Source of the DNA: CAWBBA01 sp963729795
Lineage (GTDB): Bacteria > Desulfobacterota > Desulfomonilia > Desulfomonilales > Desulfomonilaceae
Reading direction: 5' to 3'
Assembly: GCA_963729795.1 (NCBI GenBank)
Contig: CAVSPC010000033.1
Location: forward strand, 16,889 to 80,888
Length of the DNA: 64,000 bases
The notes under the pieces are model-generated. The model made no database searches. It saw only the letters and a program-made list of their open reading frames with translations, and was not told where the DNA came from. Shown one piece after another: positions 63,080 to 64,000 of the stretch (positions are counted from its first letter, which is position 1; the number at the start of each line of letters is the position of its first letter). The position numbers and the translations under genes are program-made.

Positions 63080-63859
63080 TTGCGGAACAGAGTGCCAATC
63101 ATGCCATCTTCCGTGAATCCGGAATTCTGTGTCGGTACCGCCGGTTGCCCTGAATCAGATGGTCTGTTCTGGCCGAGGCTCATCAAGGGAACCCTCATCA
63201 AGCGGTATAAGCGGTTTCTGGCCGACATCAGACTTGGCAACGGCCAAGTCGTGACCGCGCACTGCCCGAACTCGGGTAGCATGATGGGTTGTTCCGAGCC
63301 TAGCCGGCCGGTCTATATTTCCCGCAGCAACAATCCCAAAAGGCGCCTTGCGTATACATGGGAAATGATTGAAATGCCGTCTTCGCTGGTGGGCGTGAAT
63401 ACCCTTGTCCCCAACAGGCTAGTGAAACAAGCGATAATTGAAGGCAGGATAGAGGCCCTGACCGGATACGAAAGGGTGACCAGCGAAGTCAAATGCAGTC
63501 CGCACTCGCGCTTGGATCTGGCGCTTGATGGCTCAGACGGGAAACGCTGTTTTGTTGAAGTGAAGAACTGCACTCTGGTGGAAAACGGCGTAGCCTATTT
63601 TCCCGATGCAGTAACCGCGCGGGGACTCAAGCATCTGAAGGAACTCGAGGAACAGGTGCGCCTGGGCAATCGGGGGGTGATTTTCTTTCTCATTCAGCGC
63701 ATGGATTCTACAGCCTTTCACCCGGCGGATCATATCGACCCGGCTTATGGCCGCGAGCTCCGCAGTGTGATTAGCAACGGGGTTGAAGCATTGGCTTACG
63801 ACGTGCATATTACGCTCGAACGTATAACAGTGAACAGACACATTCCTTACGAATTTTGA
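63080..63859 (+). CDS. sfsA: SfsA family protein
   Basis: DNA/RNA-binding nuclease-like protein first named for sugar-fermentation stimulation. GTLIKRYKRFLADIRLGNGQVVTAHCPNSGSMMGC, LVGVNTLVPNRLVKQAI, SRLDLALDGSDGKRCFVEVKNCTLVENGVAYFPDAVTARGLKHLKEL (PD-(D/E)xK-like) and FFLIQRMDSTAFHPADHIDPAYG. The first 30 residues look atypical; ATG 63101 or a later start is possible. Role in bacteria remains poorly defined. Confidence 0.9.
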   Translation: MRNRVPIMPSSVNPEFCVGTAGCPESDGLFWPRLIKGTLIKRYKRFLADIRLGNGQVVTAHCPNSGSMMGCSEPSRPVYISRSNNPKRRLAYTWEMIEMPSSLVGVNTLVPNRLVKQAIIEGRIEALTGYERVTSEVKCSPHSRLDLALDGSDGKRCFVEVKNCTLVENGVAYFPDAVTARGLKHLKELEEQVRLGNRGVIFFLIQRMDSTAFHPADHIDPAYGRELRSVISNGVEALAYDVHITLERITVNRHIPYEF

Positions 63860-64000
63860 GAAGATGGAAAATAGACCGGACCACTTGTTTCTGATGCTTT
63901 GCCTTCAGGTACGGCGTAGTTAACCAGAACGATTCGTATTTTTTCATCTGTGGCCATCTGCGCAATCTGTGGATTAGAAGAAATCCGCCGATTTCACAGA
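63860..64000. other. Terminal stretch without a recognised gene
   Basis: 140 bases after sfsA; no gene or RNA recognised before the window ends. Confidence 0.4.

Noticed and set aside
1..64000. CRISPR array or rRNA genes
   Set aside because: No regularly spaced direct repeats and no rRNA-like sequence seen.

Overview
The window looks like a chromosomal segment from an anaerobic, Gram-negative deltaproteobacterium (Desulfobacterota, perhaps Syntrophobacterales/Desulfomonilia-like). The support is a siroheme-decarboxylase-type Lrp/AsnC protein (alternative heme route typical of sulfate reducers), an acetyl-CoA-synthase-type Fe-S domain protein, sigma-54-driven nitrogen genes, TolC/RND envelope machinery and moderate GC. 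This assignment is inference from gene content; no rRNA is present.

Layout. 0-9 kb: a PrsW-like membrane protease, an orphan oligopeptide-ABC ATPase, an Fe-S protein, a POT peptide transporter, a diadenylate cyclase fused to YbbR domains followed by mreB, and the AhbA-like gene. 9-22.5 kb (mostly minus strand): nadE with a frameshifted amidotransferase, then a nitrogen-assimilation block of three successive amtB-glnB pairs (the first also carrying glnA) and a GAF/AAA+/Fis sigma-54 activator. Each amtB has a recognisable -24/-12 promoter. Each also has, about 107 bp upstream, a pair of TAC-N6-GTA palindromes spaced 30-31 bp. I propose these as the binding sites of the linked activator; this is the most interesting signal in the window. 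22.5-34 kb: a truncated class A PBP, two poorly known proteins, a stressosome-type module (RsbR-like, RsbS, RsbT, RsbT-RsbX fusion, PAS histidine kinase), glycerate kinase, a DUF4337 protein and an FAD monooxygenase.

34-46 kb: a minus-strand operon for a CMP-activated nonulosonic (legionaminic-type) acid, including a WbuX/HisH/HisF amidotransferase trio for an acetamidino group but no LegC aminotransferase. It runs from a sigma-70 promoter near 45.9 kb to a strong terminator at 34.2 kb and is split by an IS630-family element in front of a B12-binding radical SAM gene. A tRNA-Met(CAT) follows. 46.6-58.5 kb: two secreted ankyrin-repeat proteins and a TolC/MFP/RND efflux operon with two tandemly duplicated RND pumps. 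58.8-64 kb: an ISL3 transposase remnant and a housekeeping run rsmD-coaD-aminotransferase-surE-rnc-sfsA.

Four genes (amidotransferase, RsbR-like, histidine kinase, IS630 transposase) are each interrupted by a shift of the same sign (+1). This could be recoding, decay or assembly indels, and sequence alone cannot decide.
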